From NCBI RefSeq assembly GCF_003946625.1, contig NZ_RHOR01000003.1, positions 112,813 through 176,812 of the forward strand: a DNA stretch of 64,000 bases, in the 5' to 3' direction. Made by a program: the position numbers and the translations under genes. Under the pieces are notes generated by a model. That model did not search any database. It was given only the letters and a program-made list of their open reading frames with translations, and was not told where the DNA came from. Every line of letters begins with the position of its first letter. The stretch's first letter is position 1. The DNA is from Companilactobacillus kedongensis. GTDB lineage: Bacteria > Bacillota > Bacilli > Lactobacillales > Lactobacillaceae. This document shows positions 63,210 to 64,000 of the stretch, in pieces.

Positions 63210-64000
63210 CTATCTTACTAAGGTTTGTCCCAAACCTGTATTTAGAATGTTTTTACTTGCGTTTATATCTCGGTCATGATGAGCATGACAATGTGGACAC
63301 GTCCACGTACGTACATCTAATTCATGTTTACCGTCATCATAGCCACATTGAGAACATATTTGACTAGTCTTGTACGGATCAATGACAATTAATTGCTTGC
63401 CATACCAAGCACATTTGTATTCTAGCATCAAGCGTAGTTCACGCCATGATTGGTTAGCGATGGCACGAGCCAAGTTATGCTTTTTAAGCAATTTGTTGAT
63501 CTTAATATCCTCAATAACGATAGTATCGTAAGAATTGACTAGTTCAGTCGTTATTTTATGCAAATAATCTTTGCGTTGGTTAGCGACTTTCTCACTGTAC
63601 TTAGCTACCATGATTTTAGCTTTTTGGTAATTCTTATACTGGTCCAATGACTTGTGTTCTAATAGTCTAAGTTTCTTTTGCTTTTGAATATCTTTGAATG
63701 CTAGAAGTCTTCGTCTAGCCAGTTTCTTTTCCCATTGGTGTTTCTTATACTCAATCAATTTATCGAACCTAATAGTTTGATACTTTTGACCGTCAGAAGT
63801 TATCACCAGGTCGGAGACGCCAACATCTAGTCCAACTTTTTTGTTAGTCCCCTTGATTGCTTGGTTCTCGCAATCAAGAGATAAGACGGCGTAGTATTTG
63901 TTGGTACTAGACTTACGAATTGTGACTGCTTTGATCTTGCCAACTATCTTTCGACCGGCACGATAACGCAAGTAGCCTAACTTAGGTAGCTTAATGAAAT
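63210..64000 (-). CDS. tnpB: TnpB RNA-guided nuclease, 3' part (runs off the window)
   Basis: The reading frame is open to the window edge and continues upstream (FIKLPKLGYLRYRAGRK), so only the C-terminal part of roughly 263 residues is visible. RuvC motifs are GLDVGVSDL, VIEDI and DRDINASKN, with a zinc finger CSQCGY...CPHCH. These fit TnpB of IS200/IS605 elements. All catalytic residues are intact in the visible part. The transposase gene, if present, is outside. Confidence 0.9.
   Translation of the reverse strand, partial: FIKLPKLGYLRYRAGRKIVGKIKAVTIRKSSTNKYYAVLSLDCENQAIKGTNKKVGLDVGVSDLVITSDGQKYQTIRFDKLIEYKKHQWEKKLARRRLLAFKDIQKQKKLRLLEHKSLDQYKNYQKAKIMVAKYSEKVANQRKDYLHKITTELVNSYDTIVIEDIKINKLLKKHNLARAIANQSWRELRLMLEYKCAWYGKQLIVIDPYKTSQICSQCGYDDGKHELDVRTWTCPHCHAHHDRDINASKNILNTGLGQTLVR

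Overview
The window is chromosomal DNA from a low-GC Gram-positive lactic acid bacterium. It carries xylulose-5-phosphate/fructose-6-phosphate phosphoketolase, PepO and C69 peptidases, a D-aspartate ligase of the Enterococcus/Lactococcus type, T-box control, strong GGAGG ribosome binding sites and several TTG starts. The D-aspartate ligase beside an AsnB-type amidotransferase suggests an L-Lys-D-Asp/D-Asn peptidoglycan bridge. Together these point to Lactobacillaceae, perhaps Companilactobacillus; that genus is an inference.

Layout: 0-9 kb holds the end of lplA (lipoate ligase), a C69 dipeptidase, L-serine dehydratase sdaAB-sdaAA, a ClbS/DfsB-like protein, an anion permease and a YdbS/YdbT membrane pair. 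9-14 kb holds a methionine unit (metA-metY) behind a T-box, a Dyp peroxidase and a C59 acylase. 14-20 kb holds a GntR/UTRA regulator with phosphoketolase, which share a candidate operator, and a surface protein. 20-26 kb holds a phosphatase, glycerate kinase-like protein, Usp, tag and a small ABC operon. 26-34 kb holds a phosphoesterase, the AsnB-like amidotransferase, D-Asp ligase, Usp and PepO. 34-46 kb holds MFS and ABC exporters, a MerR-cupin-SDR regulon with a 19-bp-spacer promoter, two tandem Fst-like type I toxin-antitoxin loci, a CPBP protease and a NatAB-like exporter. 46-58 kb holds glpF, a hydroxyacid dehydrogenase, serC-serA behind a serine-rich leader peptide and attenuator, and carAB. 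58-64 kb holds a hydrolase, an orphan Phd/YefM-like antitoxin, menE-menB with divergent menI, a DUF308 protein and a tnpB that runs off the window.

The most unusual content lies between the genes. Family B has twelve copies of a roughly 160-185 bp element built as an outer stem enclosing three hairpins (a four-way-junction plan). The outer arms differ from copy to copy yet stay complementary within each copy. Ten of the twelve form five inward-facing pairs that bracket an intrinsic terminator or hairpin, in one case together with the orphan antitoxin gene. Family A has five copies of a second structured repeat, and every copy begins exactly at the TAG stop codon of the gene before it. The tandem type I toxins are only 27 codons each and easily missed.

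Position, strand, motif and complementarity statements are read directly from the sequence. Functions come from family knowledge. No database search or folding program was run.
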